This document shows positions 1 through 8,740 of a DNA stretch of 64,000 bases, one piece after another (position 1 is the first letter of the stretch; the number at the start of each line of letters is the position of its first letter). Source of the DNA: Halomonas sp. GT (GTDB lineage Bacteria; Pseudomonadota; Gammaproteobacteria; Pseudomonadales; Halomonadaceae); NCBI RefSeq assembly GCF_002082565.1, contig NZ_CP020562.1, forward strand, positions 2,542,001 through 2,606,000, read 5' to 3'. Both the position numbers and the translations under genes were made by a program. Under the pieces are notes generated by a model. The model ran no database searches and was not told the origin of the DNA. It saw only the letters and a list, made by a program, of their open reading frames with translations.

Positions 1-362
1 GCGGCCACCACATCTTCCCCTTCTACTTCAAGCGTGGCATCAGCAGGTAACCGTAAAGCGGTATGGAGTGCGGGGCGATTTTCACTGACGTTGACACGCT
101 TCCCACTTAGCAACGCATCAATCGCCCCAGGCATTCCTGCTTCATGCGCCAGCGCCAGCAAGTGTTCAAGGGTGTCATCATCCCAACGCTGTTTAGATAA
201 ATCCAAGGTTAAACCTGCCACTTGGCGCGTAAAGTTCAGCCAGCGACTACCATCATCACCGAATAAGTTTTTTAAGTGCATGTGTTGTAGCGTGTCAGCA
301 TGATGCTTCAACGTTTGCCATGCGGGTAGTGTATCGGGAGTCGTGCGTGTTGCTGAAGCCAT
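1..362 (-). CDS. pgi: Glucose-6-phosphate isomerase, N-terminal part (runs off window)
   Basis: Cytoplasmic isomerase that interconverts glucose 6-phosphate and fructose 6-phosphate. Reading the minus strand from the ATG at 362-360 gives about 120 residues beginning MASATRTTPDTLPAWQTL. The later stretch VNVSENRPALHTALR is the conserved PGI segment (usually N.TE.R..LH.ALR) near the N terminus. The remaining ~430 residues, with the catalytic Glu/His/Lys, lie beyond base 1. It is divergent from cmoA with a 114-base spacer. The family call rests on this segment and the overall N-terminal pattern. I found no frame break within the visible part. Confidence 0.85.
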   Translation of the reverse strand, partial: MASATRTTPDTLPAWQTLKHHADTLQHMHLKNLFGDDGSRWLNFTRQVAGLTLDLSKQRWDDDTLEHLLALAHEAGMPGAIDALLSGKRVNVSENRPALHTALRLPADATLEVEGEDVVA

Positions 363-476
363 ATGCCCTCTCCTGTGGCGTCATTCCATGCAGCAGGAAT
401 CTGTTATAAACAGGTCTGTTCTGGTGTATCAAGGGCGCGTAAACTACGCAGCCTCATTAATAATCCTGGCTTGCCC

Positions 477-1220
477 ATGAGTGATGCATCTTACCGCGAC
501 GCTATCTTTTCAACACCCTTAGATAAGGTGGCAAGGTTCTCCTTCGACGAACAGGTCGTTGCGTGTTTCCCTGATATGATCCGCCGTTCGGTGCCCGGTT
601 ACGGGCAAATCCTCGGCATGTTGAGCTTAATTGCCCAACGCCATTTGCGCCATGGCGCTCACGTATACGACTTAGGTTGCTCGCTGGGCGCATCTGGCCT
701 AGCGCTGGCGGGCGCACTCCCCGCCGATGCCTTTCGCTATACTGGCGTGGATCTTTCACCCGCCATGGTGGCTAGGGCTAAGCAAACCTTTTTGGAAGAG
801 TGCCCAGATCATGCCATGCAGATCGAGGAGGCCGACATACGCACCCTTGAGTATGCACCTTCCGGCATGATCATTCTCAACTTTACACTGCAGTTTCTCC
901 CCCCCGCCGATCGCGATGCGCTGCTGAAGCGGCTTTACGATGCCCTTGAACCGGGCGGCGTACTGATTTTATCGGAGAAAACCATCGATGCCGATGAACG
1001 GGATAACGCGTGGCGGGTTGAGCGCTACCATGACTTCAAGCGCGCCAATGGCTACAGCGATATGGAAATCAGCCAAAAGCGCACTGCGCTGGAAAACGTA
1101 CTGATTCCCGACACGCTTGATGCCTTACATGGCCGCTTAGCCCTAGCGGGCTTTCCTCGCTCAATGACCTGGTTCCAGTACTTGAACTTTACCTCGCTGA
1201 TCGCCTTCAAGGAGGATTAA
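477..1220 (+). CDS. cmoA: Carboxy-S-adenosyl-L-methionine synthase CmoA
   Basis: Makes carboxy-SAM from SAM and prephenate, the donor CmoB uses to make 5-carboxymethoxyuridine (cmo5U) at tRNA wobble position 34. The protein is a class I methyltransferase fold: VYDLGCSLGASGLAL is motif I, YTGVDLSPAMV follows, and NFTLQFLPP is post-motif II. The open frame continues upstream to 363, but the ATG at 477 gives 247 residues, the usual CmoA length, and the typical start MSDASYRDAIF. I see no strong ribosome binding site before it. cmoB follows one base after the stop, so the two form an operon. The third gene of the pathway, cmoM, lies near 16.5-17.3 kb. Confidence 0.93.
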   Translation: MSDASYRDAIFSTPLDKVARFSFDEQVVACFPDMIRRSVPGYGQILGMLSLIAQRHLRHGAHVYDLGCSLGASGLALAGALPADAFRYTGVDLSPAMVARAKQTFLEECPDHAMQIEEADIRTLEYAPSGMIILNFTLQFLPPADRDALLKRLYDALEPGGVLILSEKTIDADERDNAWRVERYHDFKRANGYSDMEISQKRTALENVLIPDTLDALHGRLALAGFPRSMTWFQYLNFTSLIAFKED

Positions 1221-1221
1221 G

Positions 1222-2229
1222 GTGCCGCTGTTACCCGATGATCACCGCGCGCTTTATCAGGCATTTTTAGATCAAGCCAGCCAAGATGCCACACTGACAC
1301 CCTGGCTTGCCAAGCTGCCAGAACAGCTGGCCAATGGATTAGATCGCCAGCGCCATGGCGACCTTTCCGCCTGGGAGAAGGCGGTTGCCAAATTACCTGC
1401 TTTGCCCGAAGATCGCCACGTCGATCTTACCAGCGATACAGTGAGCGTTGATGTCGCTTTGAGCGATAGCCAAAAGCGCCAGTGTTTTAACCTGCTGCGC
1501 AAACTGTCGCCCTGGCGTAAAGGTCCCTTTCGGTTAGGCGGTATTGATATTGACACCGAATGGCGTTCTGACTGGAAATGGCAAAGAGTCGCTCCGTATC
1601 TTGCGCCGCTAAAGTACCGTAAGGTATTGGATGTTGGCGGTGGCAGCGGCTACCACGCTTGGCGCATGGCCGGAGAAGGCGCAGCCTTTGTACTTGTCAT
1701 TGATCCTTCACCACGTTTTTATTGGCAGTTTCAGGCGGTGCGCCACTTCGTTGGCAATGCCGACGGCGGCCGCACGCAGTTTCTACCGATAGGTATTGAA
1801 GATGTGCCTGAAAAGCTGGGATTTTTCGATACAGTATTTTCTATGGGCGTGCTCTACCACCGTCCTTCGCCACTCGAGCATTTACAGCAGCTAAAAGAGG
1901 CATTAGCCCCCGGTGGCGAGCTGGTGCTAGAAACATTGGTCGTTGAAGGCGATGAACAAACGGTATTTGTACCCGGTGAACGCTACGCCGCGATGCCTAA
2001 TGTTTACTTCTTGCCTTCTTCAAAAGCGCTATGCCACTGGCTAGAACGGTGTGGCTTTACTAATGTGCGAGTGGTCGACGAAGCGCTAACAACACTTGAC
2101 GAGCAACGCTCAACCGAGTGGATGACCTATCAATCGCTAGCCGATTTCCTCGACCCCAACGACCCAACCCGCACCATTGAAGGCTACCCCGCCCCACGCA
2201 GAGCGGTGATTATCGCCAACCGACACTAA
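1222..2229 (+). CDS. cmoB: tRNA U34 carboxymethyltransferase CmoB
   Basis: Transfers the carboxymethyl group of carboxy-SAM to 5-hydroxyuridine at tRNA position 34. It is 335 residues against about 323 in E. coli. The SAM-binding motif LDVGGGSGYHAWRM follows an N-terminal helical extension rich in Trp and Arg, and the post-motif segment FDTVFSMGVLYHRPSP is characteristic of the family. The start is GTG at 1222. A strong AAGGAGG at about 1209-1215 overlaps the end of cmoA, so translation is coupled. No terminator is evident directly after the stop. Confidence 0.93.
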   Translation: MPLLPDDHRALYQAFLDQASQDATLTPWLAKLPEQLANGLDRQRHGDLSAWEKAVAKLPALPEDRHVDLTSDTVSVDVALSDSQKRQCFNLLRKLSPWRKGPFRLGGIDIDTEWRSDWKWQRVAPYLAPLKYRKVLDVGGGSGYHAWRMAGEGAAFVLVIDPSPRFYWQFQAVRHFVGNADGGRTQFLPIGIEDVPEKLGFFDTVFSMGVLYHRPSPLEHLQQLKEALAPGGELVLETLVVEGDEQTVFVPGERYAAMPNVYFLPSSKALCHWLERCGFTNVRVVDEALTTLDEQRSTEWMTYQSLADFLDPNDPTRTIEGYPAPRRAVIIANRH

Positions 2230-2386
2230 TACGGATACGTTATGTCGTACTTTCAGCAGGATAAGCTTTAATGAAACAGTTCTTAATTACATAGCCAGTC
2301 ATAACTTAGTTCATAATGACGTGCTCAGTAACGACATAACGACGCTTGTTGTTACAGTCTCACTAATAGAACATCGAGGAGCAAAG

Positions 2387-2635
2387 ATGGGTTTTTTAGC
2401 GTGGATTTTGTTCGGCCTTATTGCCGGCGTTATTGCAAAAGTAATTATGCCCGGTAAAGATCCAGGTGGTCTTATTGTGACTATTCTCCTCGGTATTGCT
2501 GGGGCATTTGTTGGTGGCTGGATCGGCTCACTGGTTGGGCTTGGCACCATGGGTGACTTTAGCTTTGGCAGTTTTGTGACCGCCATTGTAGGTGCATTGG
2601 TATTGTTAGCTGGTTACCGCATGATTAAGAAGTAA
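2387..2635 (+). CDS. GlsB/YeaQ/YmgE-family stress membrane protein
   Basis: An 82-residue inner-membrane protein of the transglycosylase-associated (YeaQ/YmgE/GlsB) family, often linked to general stress; its molecular role is not known. Three hydrophobic helices can be seen: residues 1-17 (MGFLAWILFGLIAGVIA), a Gly-rich stretch around 28-50, and a C-terminal helix ending GYRMIKK. The family pattern of Gly pairs (GGLIVTILLGIAGAFVGG) is intact. The frame is open from 2321, but the ATG at 2387, preceded by GAGGA at about 2376-2380, gives the normal family start. It is monocistronic, and a clear hairpin terminator follows. Confidence 0.85.
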   Translation: MGFLAWILFGLIAGVIAKVIMPGKDPGGLIVTILLGIAGAFVGGWIGSLVGLGTMGDFSFGSFVTAIVGALVLLAGYRMIKK

Positions 2636-2662
2636 TTTGTCTGCATCCAACGCACAACGCTG

Positions 2663-2692
2663 AAAAGCCGCTCAAACAAAGCGGCTTTTTTG
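2663..2692. terminator. Bidirectional rho-independent terminator
   Basis: AAAAGCCGCT, a 7-base loop, then AGCGGCTTTTTT. The A-run on one side and T-run on the other let it serve both the upstream plus-strand membrane protein and the minus-strand peptidase gene that ends at 2727. Confidence 0.85.
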
Positions 2693-2726
2693 TTACTCAT
2701 CGAGGCTTTCCAAGCTTTAGCCAATC

Positions 2727-3407
2727 TCAACGCCGCAAAATCACCAGCCAGCGACCAAGGTTCATCACGCTGGCTAACGAAGCAGCAACGTAGGTGAACG
2801 CGCAAGCAGTAAGCACATGACGAGCGCCGGGCATGTCATAGGGCGGCACGTACTCTTTAAGCAGTGGCAACGCGCGGTTAAAGCTGGCATCGAACTCAAC
2901 AGGTAGCGTCACTAAGTGCACCAGTGCGGCGGTGCCAAAACTAATGACGGCCATGGCGATAACCGCTGCCAGCCCACCGGGCAGCCTTGTGAGCACAAAC
3001 AGAAAAGGTGCAGCCATCATTAAAATAGCACCTAACTTTTCTGCCTTTTGCGCTACTTGAACCAAACGGCTTCTGGCTAGCAGGGGCGCGTAGCCTTCAT
3101 GGTGTTGAATAGCGTGCCCGACCTCGTGGGCAGCGACGGTCACCGCCGTCAGTGAACGGCCATCATAGTGGTCGGGAGTAAGTCGCACGCATCGCGATTC
3201 CGGGTCGTAATGATCACCAAACTCGGTACGCTCAACCCTCACACCATCAATACCCAAACGGCGAAGCAGATGCTCAGCAAGCTCCGCGCCGGTGCCAGGA
3301 TAGTCATCTCGACCACGGGTATGGCGTTTTAATACCCACTTTGCCCATAGGTTAGGCAGAACAAAAATGGCCAGCGCCAACACAATTAACACAATGACCA
3401 TGATCAC
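2727..3407 (-). CDS. YugP-like zinc metallopeptidase, membrane-bound
   Basis: Putative neutral zinc peptidase of the YugP family (Zn_peptidase_2). Residues 1-25 form a membrane anchor, and the zinc motif HEVGH is at residues 94-98. It is followed by QHHEGYAPLLARSRLV, the usual continuation in this family. Two further hydrophobic stretches lie at about 125-165, and a last one at about 195-222. At 226 residues it has the family's usual length. The family is widespread, but its substrate is not established. It is a single gene, with a bidirectional terminator about 35 bases after its stop. Confidence 0.8.
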   Translation of the reverse strand: MIMVIVLIVLALAIFVLPNLWAKWVLKRHTRGRDDYPGTGAELAEHLLRRLGIDGVRVERTEFGDHYDPESRCVRLTPDHYDGRSLTAVTVAAHEVGHAIQHHEGYAPLLARSRLVQVAQKAEKLGAILMMAAPFLFVLTRLPGGLAAVIAMAVISFGTAALVHLVTLPVEFDASFNRALPLLKEYVPPYDMPGARHVLTACAFTYVAASLASVMNLGRWLVILRR

Positions 3408-3499
3408 ACTCGCCGCTGATTAAGAACCTAAACTAACGACCTGCTAACTCGTGTTTAGTTTTACCATGAGCGCAAAACAGGCGCACTCATCTAAAGCAT

Positions 3500-4618
3500 C
3501 TACTCAGGGTCATTGTGATGCGCGTCTACATCCCGCTGCACAGCCTGCAGCCCTCTGGCAGAAATATCGCCTTTAGAGTAGGCATGTTTGGCGATCAAAA
3601 TACTGTCAGCGGCGAGTACTAATTCGCAATCAGTATGGGCAAGTTCATCTCGTAAACGCTGAATCGCCTCTTCACGCTGAGGATCTTTATCAACCCGACG
3701 AATATAGATCGCCTTGATTCGTGTCGGATATGCCTTCACCACCTCGGTATAAACTTCTGGATCGTGCTGGCCGCTGTCACCGATCAAAATGCAGGGCATA
3801 TCGTGATAAAGCGCTAACATCCGGTCGATCAAATCACGCTTATGCGCTTCAGCCCGCCGCGGCCAAGGGCGGCGCAGAGAAATTCCCCACTCGCGTAGGA
3901 ATAGAATAGGCCCAACAGGAATACGGTTAAGCTGAAAGAAGGTTTCCAACATCTCATAGATTGCCCAAGGCCCTCGGGAAACATACAAAATAGGCCGTTC
4001 AGCTTTCTCTGTTTCCCCTCGATACAGTGCCTGATAAAGCGATGCCACCCCAGGAAAAGCCGTACGTCGATGAGGTTTACGGACAAACAAGCGATACAGC
4101 ATTTTGAGTTTTTCAGCGACACCGGTGAACATGACGGTATCGTCAATATCGCTGATCACTAGCAGATCTGCTTCAGGAGGCGGCACGTAAACTTCGACAC
4201 TGGTCCGGATTGGCGAGTGGCCGTTAGCATGAACCATGATATCGGCACGATGCCAGGAAACATCAACAGGCAACGCGGTACTGATTGGCAGGTGTGCATC
4301 AAAATAACCATCACGGTCAGTTGTTAAACACAGCTGATTATCGCCAATGCGTATATCTACTTTGGCATCAGCAAGACCGCGCCGAAAGATACGCCGAGCA
4401 ACATCTGCTGTGTCCCGCAACATACCTCGCCGAGGGATCGCCCGTCCCAGCGCGGCCTGACGAAACACGCGCCCCATGACAAACACCTCTCGCTGGGAAC
4501 CGTAACCACGGTAGGGATGCACCATCATCCCGCCATGACCACTGTCCCGCTTCATAGGCTTTGCAATAACGTGGGCAAGCCTTTTGGCAAAGCTTGCCCA
4601 CTGGTGGTACCACGCCAT
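3500..4618 (-). CDS. APP1-like phosphatase domain protein (DUF2183)
   Basis: A 372-residue protein with the APP1 catalytic domain (DUF2183), a HAD-type phosphatase. The catalytic motif DIDDT is at residues 157-161, inside LLVISDIDDTVMFTG. The later segments LYVSRGPWAIYEML and ILIGDSGQHDPEVY supply the remaining acidic residues. In yeast, App1 acts on phosphatidic acid; the substrate of bacterial members is not established. An N-terminal beta-rich part (residues ~45-145) precedes the catalytic domain, as is usual. Its ATG shares one base with the stop of the DJ-1/PfpI gene upstream (TAATG), so the two are translationally coupled. Confidence 0.8.
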   Translation of the reverse strand: MAWYHQWASFAKRLAHVIAKPMKRDSGHGGMMVHPYRGYGSQREVFVMGRVFRQAALGRAIPRRGMLRDTADVARRIFRRGLADAKVDIRIGDNQLCLTTDRDGYFDAHLPISTALPVDVSWHRADIMVHANGHSPIRTSVEVYVPPPEADLLVISDIDDTVMFTGVAEKLKMLYRLFVRKPHRRTAFPGVASLYQALYRGETEKAERPILYVSRGPWAIYEMLETFFQLNRIPVGPILFLREWGISLRRPWPRRAEAHKRDLIDRMLALYHDMPCILIGDSGQHDPEVYTEVVKAYPTRIKAIYIRRVDKDPQREEAIQRLRDELAHTDCELVLAADSILIAKHAYSKGDISARGLQAVQRDVDAHHNDPE

Positions 4619-5184
4619 TAAGCGTGCTGACCTGAATGACGACCTTCCTGCAGCTCTTCAAGCAGCTTGGCGTTGAAAGCGTCCAAATCTTTTGGCGTCC
4701 GGCTGGTAACTAAGCCGCTATCCACAACGACAGACTCGTCGACCCAATTAGCGCCGGCATTTCGCAAGTCTTGAGCCACACTCGCGACCGACGTCATTTT
4801 GCGACCTTTCACTAACTCTGCGTTAATTAATATCCATGGGGCGTGACAGATAGCAGCCACTGGCTTACCCGCCTGAAAAAACGCTTTTACAAAAGACAGC
4901 GCATTATCATTAAGCCTAAGCTCATCAGGATTAAACAAACCACCGGGAAGTACCAACGCATGGTAGTCAGACTCGTTGGCGTTAGCTAGCGACCTATCGG
5001 CCTTATACGTATCGCCCCAGTCTGTTTCCGCCCAAGCCCGTATGGCGTCACCGTCAACAGAAACGACGTGCACCTCGACACCCTCTTTTTGCAAGGCAGC
5101 GCGGGGCACGCTTAACTCAGATTCCTCAAAACCATTGGTAGCCAAAATAGCCACGCGTTTACCATTGAGTGCTTGTTTCATCAT
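4618..5184 (-). CDS. DJ-1/PfpI-family protein (type 1 glutamine amidotransferase-like)
   Basis: A 188-residue DJ-1/PfpI-family protein close to YhbO/PfpI, probably a stress-related deglycase-like or chaperone-like protein. The nucleophile elbow AICHAPW places the reactive Cys at residue 113 with His114, and the conserved Glu lies in NGFEESE (around residue 20). Two ATGs (5184 and 5181) are adjacent; AAAGGAGAG sits just upstream. It is the first gene of a two-gene unit with the APP1-like phosphatase. Whether it has protease, deglycase or other activity cannot be read from sequence. Confidence 0.85.
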   Translation of the reverse strand: MMKQALNGKRVAILATNGFEESELSVPRAALQKEGVEVHVVSVDGDAIRAWAETDWGDTYKADRSLANANESDYHALVLPGGLFNPDELRLNDNALSFVKAFFQAGKPVAAICHAPWILINAELVKGRKMTSVASVAQDLRNAGANWVDESVVVDSGLVTSRTPKDLDAFNAKLLEELQEGRHSGQHA

Positions 5185-5289
5185 GCTCTCCTTTTCGTGA
5201 TGATAGGTATATCTACAGCACCTCTCCAGTGTGACGCATCTTATACAATCGTCAAGCGCAGTTACCCAAACACACTAGTAGTTAAGCGC

Positions 5290-6171
5290 CTAGGCGTTAT
5301 ACAGCACTTCTCCCAAGCCGCTCACGTTATAGCCTTGCAAAGTCCTCGCCCGCTGGATAAAACGCTCTTGACGAGTAAACGAGATAAGCGCTTGAACCGC
5401 TGGCTCGAAGTAGCTTCGCCGGTGCATAACCAAATCAAATGATTCTTCAATTAGCGGTATGAAGTGTAGGTGTTGACGGTGGGCTGCTGCTTCGACCCCA
5501 AGCCCAACGTCCGCTTCACCTTGGGCAATGGAAAGGGCCAAATCATCTTCGCTCAACGAAACGTTAGCTGCCAAGTTTAGTGTCTTCGGTTCAATCGCTG
5601 ACCGCTGTAGCAGGCAACGCAGCAATTGAGCCGCACCTGCATCAGGCTGACGGTGGGCAAGCGTAGCCTTTTGCCGGGAAATATCTTTAAGCGTTTGAAT
5701 GCCCAGTGGGTTTCCCGGCGCCACCAGCAACCCTTGTTGGCGCTTCGCCCAATGCAGCACGATTAAGTCCCGCACACCACCCAGCCCTAGTGCCGCTGGC
5801 TCGTTATAGCGCCCGGATTCAAAGTTGAGTAAGTGAATACCCGCCAGCATCGCTTTTTCTTCCATCAAACGGCGCAGGCCATCGCCACTGCCGTGGCACA
5901 GCGAAGCCAAATCACTACCGCTTTCGCGAACCGTCCACTCCAACAGTGGATCTTGGCTACCCGCCAATATCAACGGCAGCGGTGAACGCAGCGCTTGGTC
6001 ACCTTCTAAATGGCTGAGCACCCACATATCGATATGCTGACGAGGAAAGAGCAATTTTCCGGTAGCGCGACTGCAAGGTATCTGGCCCTGACGCACCAAG
6101 TCATACACCTTTCGCTCTTTTAAGCGCAGGTAGTCGGCCACCTCTGCCGTAGTAAGAAATTCCTTTAACAT
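5290..6171 (-). CDS. One-component regulator: HTH plus molybdate/tungstate-like PBP domain
   Basis: A 293-residue regulator. Residues about 6-51 form an excisionase/MerR-type helix-turn-helix (LTTAEVADYLRLKERKVYDLV). Residues about 90-285 are a periplasmic-binding-protein-like domain (PBP_like family) of the type that senses oxyanions. It is divergent from the tungstate importer genes with a 159-base spacer, which suggests that it controls tupBCA in response to tungstate or molybdate. The role is inferred from this arrangement, which is seen in other bacteria. There is no signal peptide, so sensing is cytoplasmic. Confidence 0.75.
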   Translation of the reverse strand: MLKEFLTTAEVADYLRLKERKVYDLVRQGQIPCSRATGKLLFPRQHIDMWVLSHLEGDQALRSPLPLILAGSQDPLLEWTVRESGSDLASLCHGSGDGLRRLMEEKAMLAGIHLLNFESGRYNEPAALGLGGVRDLIVLHWAKRQQGLLVAPGNPLGIQTLKDISRQKATLAHRQPDAGAAQLLRCLLQRSAIEPKTLNLAANVSLSEDDLALSIAQGEADVGLGVEAAAHRQHLHFIPLIEESFDLVMHRRSYFEPAVQALISFTRQERFIQRARTLQGYNVSGLGEVLYNA

Positions 6172-6263
6172 ACTCAGGCGCCTCGCAATTTACTGCATAA
6201 AGCTGCATATATTTCAGGCCAAAGTGCATTACATCAAGTTTACGTACATTATGCTAGCGGATG

Positions 6264-6274
6264 CACCTAAGGTG
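6264..6274. promoter_or_regulatory. Candidate operator in the tup divergent region
   Basis: CACCT-A-AGGTG is a perfect palindrome about 57 bases upstream of tupB. The same spacer also holds two TGCATA direct repeats (near 6194 and 6205). Binding by the neighbouring regulator is a guess. Confidence 0.3.
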
Positions 6275-6330
6275 ATTGAACTCATATGATGTCGGCTGCT
6301 AAAAAATGATGCTGAATAACAAAAACAAGA

Positions 6331-7047
6331 GTGCGAACGGCAATGACCCCAAGTGATAACCCATTTTACACAGCGTTTGCATTGATTCTGGGCATGGATC
6401 AGGGGCTAATCGCTATCGTGACGCTGTCATTGCAGGTATCACTCATTGCAGTACTGCTTGCTAGTGCACTGGCATTACCACTAGGCGCTGCACTCGCCCT
6501 TTGGCGCTTCCCTGGCCGCAATGCGTTGATTGTGCTGCTCAACGCGCTTATGGGCCTTCCCCCAGTGGTCGCTGGGCTATGTGTTTATCTGCTGCTTTCC
6601 CGCGCGGGGCCACTAGGTCAGTTTGGGCTGCTGTTTACGCCAACGGCCATGGTGATTGCACAAGTCATTTTAGTATTCCCGATTATTGCCGCCCTTACTC
6701 GCCAACAAGTAGAGACACTACATAACGAGTATGCCGAACAGCTGCGCTCTCTTGGTCTGAAGCCGCTACGCATGATGCCTACACTGCTGTGGGACGCGCG
6801 TTTCGGACTATTAACCGTGATACTCGCAGGCTTTGGTCGCGCCAGTGCTGAAGTCGGTGCAGTGATGATTGTTGGTGGCAATATCGATGGCGTCACCCGT
6901 GTAATGACCACCAGCATTGTGCTGGAAACCAGTAAAGGCAACCTCCCCCTCGCGCTGGGATTAGGCATAGTGCTGCTTAGCCTTGTGACGCTCATTAATG
7001 CATTGGCTCACACGGTCAGTGAAACGGCTAAAAGGCGGTTAGGATGA
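6331..7047 (+). CDS. tupB: Tungstate ABC transporter permease TupB
   Basis: Inner-membrane permease of an oxyanion ABC importer: 238 residues with about five to six hydrophobic helices. The EAA loop that contacts the ATPase is at EYAEQLRSLGLKPLRMM (around residues 133-149). It belongs to the TupB group: short, without a fused domain, and in a permease-ATPase-binding protein gene order. The start is uncertain: GTG at 6331 or ATG at 6343 (MTPSDNPFY), neither with a good ribosome binding site. The stop overlaps the next start by four bases (ATGA). Confidence 0.85.
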   Translation: MRTAMTPSDNPFYTAFALILGMDQGLIAIVTLSLQVSLIAVLLASALALPLGAALALWRFPGRNALIVLLNALMGLPPVVAGLCVYLLLSRAGPLGQFGLLFTPTAMVIAQVILVFPIIAALTRQQVETLHNEYAEQLRSLGLKPLRMMPTLLWDARFGLLTVILAGFGRASAEVGAVMIVGGNIDGVTRVMTTSIVLETSKGNLPLALGLGIVLLSLVTLINALAHTVSETAKRRLG

Positions 7048-7775
7048 ACGCCTCGTTTTCCCCACCGTCCCTGATGACGACCGTGCCCACGCTACATTTT
7101 GAACAGGTGAGCTTTGCGCACCGTGGCCACCGCTTGCTCGCCCCCACCACGCTGTCACTCTCAGGCTGCCAGCGCACACTTATTATGGGCCCCAATGGCG
7201 CTGGGAAGAGCCTGTTAATGCGTCTAGCTCACGGCCTGCTAACTCCCAATAGTGGTCACGTTAATTGGCAAGGAGTGCCGCCAACCCAAGCCATGGTTTT
7301 TCAGCGCCCGGTGCTACTACGCCGCTCGGCAGTTGATAACCTGACGTATGCCTTGGCAGTTAGCGGAGTGCCACGTCGGCAACGCAAGTGCATGGCCCTG
7401 CAGGCGCTCGAAAAATTTGGCTTAATCGCGCTTGCCAAGCGCCCAGCACGGGTGCTTTCCGGCGGTGAACAGCAGCGTCTTGCGCTTGCTCGTGCTTGGC
7501 TACTCAATCCTGCCGTGCTGTTTTTAGATGAACCAACCTCTGCCTTAGACCCTGCTGCGATCAAGGCGGTTGAAGATGCAGTGAACGAGTTTCACCAGAA
7601 TGGCACCCGTATCATTATGACTACCCACGATCTGCATCAAGCCCGCCGCTTAGCCGATGAAGTGGTGTTTATGTATAGCGGCCAAGTGCTAGAACACACG
7701 CCTGCCCATCGCTTTTTTGACACGCCAGCTTCCGCCCAAGCGGGAGCCTTTATCCGCGGCGAACTTGTTTGGTAA
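7044..7775 (+). CDS. tupC: Tungstate ABC transporter ATP-binding protein TupC
   Basis: Cytoplasmic ATPase of the importer, 243 residues. The Walker A motif GPNGAGKS is at residues 49-56, the signature LSGGEQQR at 138-145, and Walker B with its Glu in LFLDEPT at 159-165. The switch His is in TTHDL. It lacks the C-terminal regulatory extension seen in ModC, which fits TupC. It overlaps tupB by four bases and ends 17 bases before the binding-protein gene. Confidence 0.88.
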   Translation: MNASFSPPSLMTTVPTLHFEQVSFAHRGHRLLAPTTLSLSGCQRTLIMGPNGAGKSLLMRLAHGLLTPNSGHVNWQGVPPTQAMVFQRPVLLRRSAVDNLTYALAVSGVPRRQRKCMALQALEKFGLIALAKRPARVLSGGEQQRLALARAWLLNPAVLFLDEPTSALDPAAIKAVEDAVNEFHQNGTRIIMTTHDLHQARRLADEVVFMYSGQVLEHTPAHRFFDTPASAQAGAFIRGELVW

Positions 7776-7792
7776 CCCCAGGAGCACCCCCT

Positions 7793-8635
7793 ATGAAAAA
7801 AACTATAACGTTGGCTACCGCTAGCTTATTAACCTCTGGATTAGTAGGCCTCTCGTGGAGTGTCTCACTGCTCGCTGACGATGATTTCATCACCTTAGCG
7901 TCAACCACTTCCACTGAAAACTCAGGGCTATTTGACGCGATTATTCCTGTTTTTACTGACACAACGGGCATTGGCGTGCGTGTGGTCGCTGTAGGGACAG
8001 GGCAAGCGTTTGAGATTGCCCGCCGAGGAGATGCCGATAGCCTGCTGGTGCATGACACAACGGGCGAAGAGCAGTTTATTGCCGATGGCTACGCCAGCGA
8101 GCGTCTGGACGTGATGTATAACGACTTTGTGGTTGTCGGACCCAGCGATGATCCCGCAGCCATTAGCAGTAGTGCCAACGTCACCGAGGCGTTTGCACGT
8201 ATCGCGGAAAGCGAATCGCCCTTTGCATCCCGTGGAGATGATAGTGGCACCAACCGTGCCGAACTGCGTTTATGGGAAGGCGCAGCGGTGACTCCTCATG
8301 GTGAATGGTATCGCGAGTTAGGTAGCGGTATGGGGCCAACCCTAAACACCGCTGCAGGGATGAACGCCTACACTTTCACTGATCGTGCAACTTGGGTAGC
8401 GTTTGAAAATCCGCAAGACTTAACACTGTTATTTGAAGGCGACGATGCGCTGTTTAATCAGTACGGCACTCTTCTGCTTTCTGAACAGCAACACCCGCAC
8501 TTGAAGCATGATTTAGCGGCCCAGTGGCACCAGTGGTTGGTATCTGAAGAAGGACAGCAAGCGATTGCCGATTTTGACGTCAACGGCCAACAGTTATTTT
8601 TCCCTAACGCGCAGTCTTCGTCTAACACACAGTAG
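7793..8635 (+). CDS. tupA: Tungstate-binding periplasmic protein TupA
   Basis: Periplasmic substrate-binding protein of the tup importer, 280 residues. A Lys-Lys start and hydrophobic core (residues 1-28) form a Sec signal peptide. The motif STTSTENSGLFD (37-48) is the TupA anion-binding signature that separates it from ModA. The later segments FASRGDDSGTN and NTAAGMNAYTFTDRATW are also typical. The frame is open from 7769, but AGGAG at 7780-7784 points to the ATG at 7793. Tungstate is normally loaded into formate dehydrogenases or aldehyde oxidoreductases, none of which lies in this window. Confidence 0.88.
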   Translation: MKKTITLATASLLTSGLVGLSWSVSLLADDDFITLASTTSTENSGLFDAIIPVFTDTTGIGVRVVAVGTGQAFEIARRGDADSLLVHDTTGEEQFIADGYASERLDVMYNDFVVVGPSDDPAAISSSANVTEAFARIAESESPFASRGDDSGTNRAELRLWEGAAVTPHGEWYRELGSGMGPTLNTAAGMNAYTFTDRATWVAFENPQDLTLLFEGDDALFNQYGTLLLSEQQHPHLKHDLAAQWHQWLVSEEGQQAIADFDVNGQQLFFPNAQSSSNTQ

Positions 8636-8650
8636 CGCTACTCCTTACGT

Positions 8651-8688
8651 AAAAGCCGCCTTGGTCTCGGTGACCAAGGCGGCTTTTT
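8651..8688 (+). terminator. Rho-independent terminator after tupBCA
   Basis: AAAAGCCGCCTTGGTC, loop, GACCAAGGCGGCTTTTT: a long GC-rich stem with a T-run. It lies between tupA and the convergent cysN, so it may serve both directions. Confidence 0.9.
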
Positions 8689-8700
8689 GGTTCAGCTCAC

Positions 8701-8740
8701 GTACCTGCTTACCAGTACTTGCTAACAGTACCTGTTAACG
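8701..8740. repeat. Degenerate 13-14-nt tandem repeat at the cysN end
   Basis: Three diverged units start at 8701, 8715 and 8728 (GTACCTGCTTACCA, GTACTTGCTAACA, GTACCTGTTAACG). The last overlaps the cysN stop codon, so the array runs from the 3' flank into the final codon. Confidence 0.6.

Noticed and set aside
34..303. Plus-strand open frame of 89 codons
   Set aside because: Antisense to the pgi reading frame, which has clear family similarity.
4618..5184. DJ-1/PfpI gene as an intracellular protease
   Set aside because: The family name is historical; Cys-His elbow alone does not establish proteolysis, so only the family is given.
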